From assembly GCA_963920525.1 (NCBI GenBank), contig OY986439.1, positions 24,812,819 through 24,876,818 on the forward strand: a stretch of 64,000 nt of DNA. The letters run 5' to 3'. The notes beneath the pieces are model-generated. The model was not told the origin of the DNA, ran no database searches, and worked only from the letters and a program-made list of their open reading frames with translations. Made by a program: the position numbers and the translations under genes. The first letter of the stretch is position 1, and each line of letters begins with the position of its first letter. Source of the DNA: Dichetophora obliterata (taxonomy: Eukaryota > Arthropoda > Insecta > Diptera > Sciomyzidae). Below, in pieces: positions 63,655 to 64,000 of the stretch.

Positions 63655-64000
63655 CACTTTTTGGAGTGGAAGCTGGCCAAAAACATGTGCTTTTTCCGTC
63701 ATAACTCCCAAACCATACATCCTACAAGGACGATTTATACACCAAATTGTTTCTTATACATATATTCACAAGACTACATATTCAGAAAAAAGTTTTCTGG
63801 AATTTGATTTTTTTTCAAGAATCTTAGTTAAAATTTTTTACATGAATCATAGTTTTTGACGTGGTTTTTTGCGATTTTTTTGATTTTTTAGCCATAACTT
63901 CTAAACCATACATCATAAAAGGACGATTTATGCATCAAAATGTTCCTTAAGCTACTGCCCACAAGACTGTATCCTTAAAATAATTTTAAAAATTAGATTT
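63655..64000 (+). repeat. Partial unit at window end
   Basis: The first 346 bp of a unit with ATATTCACAAGACTACAT, expected to be the first member of a fourth trimer. The window cuts it near the middle of the second subunit. Confidence 0.9.

Larger units (their letters stand above)
1..64000 (+). repeat. Tandem satellite array, ~534 bp unit, 136 units
   Basis: The entire window is made of head-to-tail copies of one AT-rich unit, all in the same orientation. Each begins with CACTTTTTGG followed by AGTGGAAGCTGG and ends GGAGTTGTAGAA. Lengths between anchors are mostly 534 bp (GGCCAAAAACATG near the start) or 532 bp (GGCCAAACATG), with 136 and 373/374 bp derivatives. No stretch of unique sequence, inversion or inserted element interrupts it. 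The array runs off both ends of the window, so its full length is unknown. Family not recognised; a eukaryotic satellite is inferred from structure alone. Confidence 0.97.

Noticed and set aside
1..64000. CRISPR-like regular repeat spacing
   Set aside because: There are no short repeats with unique spacers: the whole 534 bp period is conserved, as expected for a satellite.
1..64000. CENP-B box or telomere repeat
   Set aside because: No TTCG....A..CGGG match was seen on either strand of the consensus unit. TTAGG occurs once per unit (GTAGTTTAGGAG) but never in tandem.

Overview
The whole 64 kb window is one tandem satellite-DNA array. I find no gene, RNA gene, transposon, CRISPR array, telomere repeat or unique sequence in it. 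I split it into 136 head-to-tail units on the + strand, anchored on the motif CACTTTTTGG that opens each unit: 111 complete full-length units (524-548 bp, mostly 534 or 532), 19 short units of 136 bp, 5 units of 373/374 bp, and one unit cut by the window end. Base composition is about 69% A+T, estimated by counting one unit. A homogeneous array with multi-unit (higher-order) repeats of several kb points to a eukaryotic chromosome, probably centromeric, pericentromeric or subtelomeric heterochromatin. I do not recognise the family and cannot name the organism; no CENP-B-like box (core TTCG....A..CGGG) is visible.

Unit anatomy: each ~534 bp unit is itself an old trimer. A box containing AAGGACGATT occurs three times per unit, spaced 193, 161 and 180 bp (mean 178 bp). 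The first two boxes sit in a 57 bp block that matches at 49 of 57 positions. Each full unit also carries a perfect 9 bp inverted repeat, a 5 bp stem-loop and a 15 bp AT palindrome.

Layout. Zone I (1-22,029): a higher-order repeat whose canonical copy is 2,938 bp. It has seven units in the order K-S-G-D-E-F-S (my labels; S is the 136 bp unit) and occurs with longer and shorter derivatives. Zone II (22,030-43,631): more diverse units with scattered S units and copies displaced by 5,606, 11,744 and 15,081 bp. Zone III (43,632-51,914): contains all five 373/374 bp units, inside a block repeated at a 4,481 bp offset. Zone IV (51,915-58,848): full-length units only, built from 532+534+534 triplets. 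Zone V (58,849-64,000): near-uniform 534 bp units in a 1,602 bp trimeric repeat with three full copies.

No genes work together here. The signal is evolutionary: nested duplications, deletion-derived unit types that were amplified in phase, and at least one readable unequal-crossover junction. Open frames of about 63 codons recur because the unit recurs; they start at GTG or TTG and exist only where a 2 bp length variant opens the frame, so I do not call them genes. All comparisons were made by eye; statements of identity mean no difference was noticed apart from those listed.
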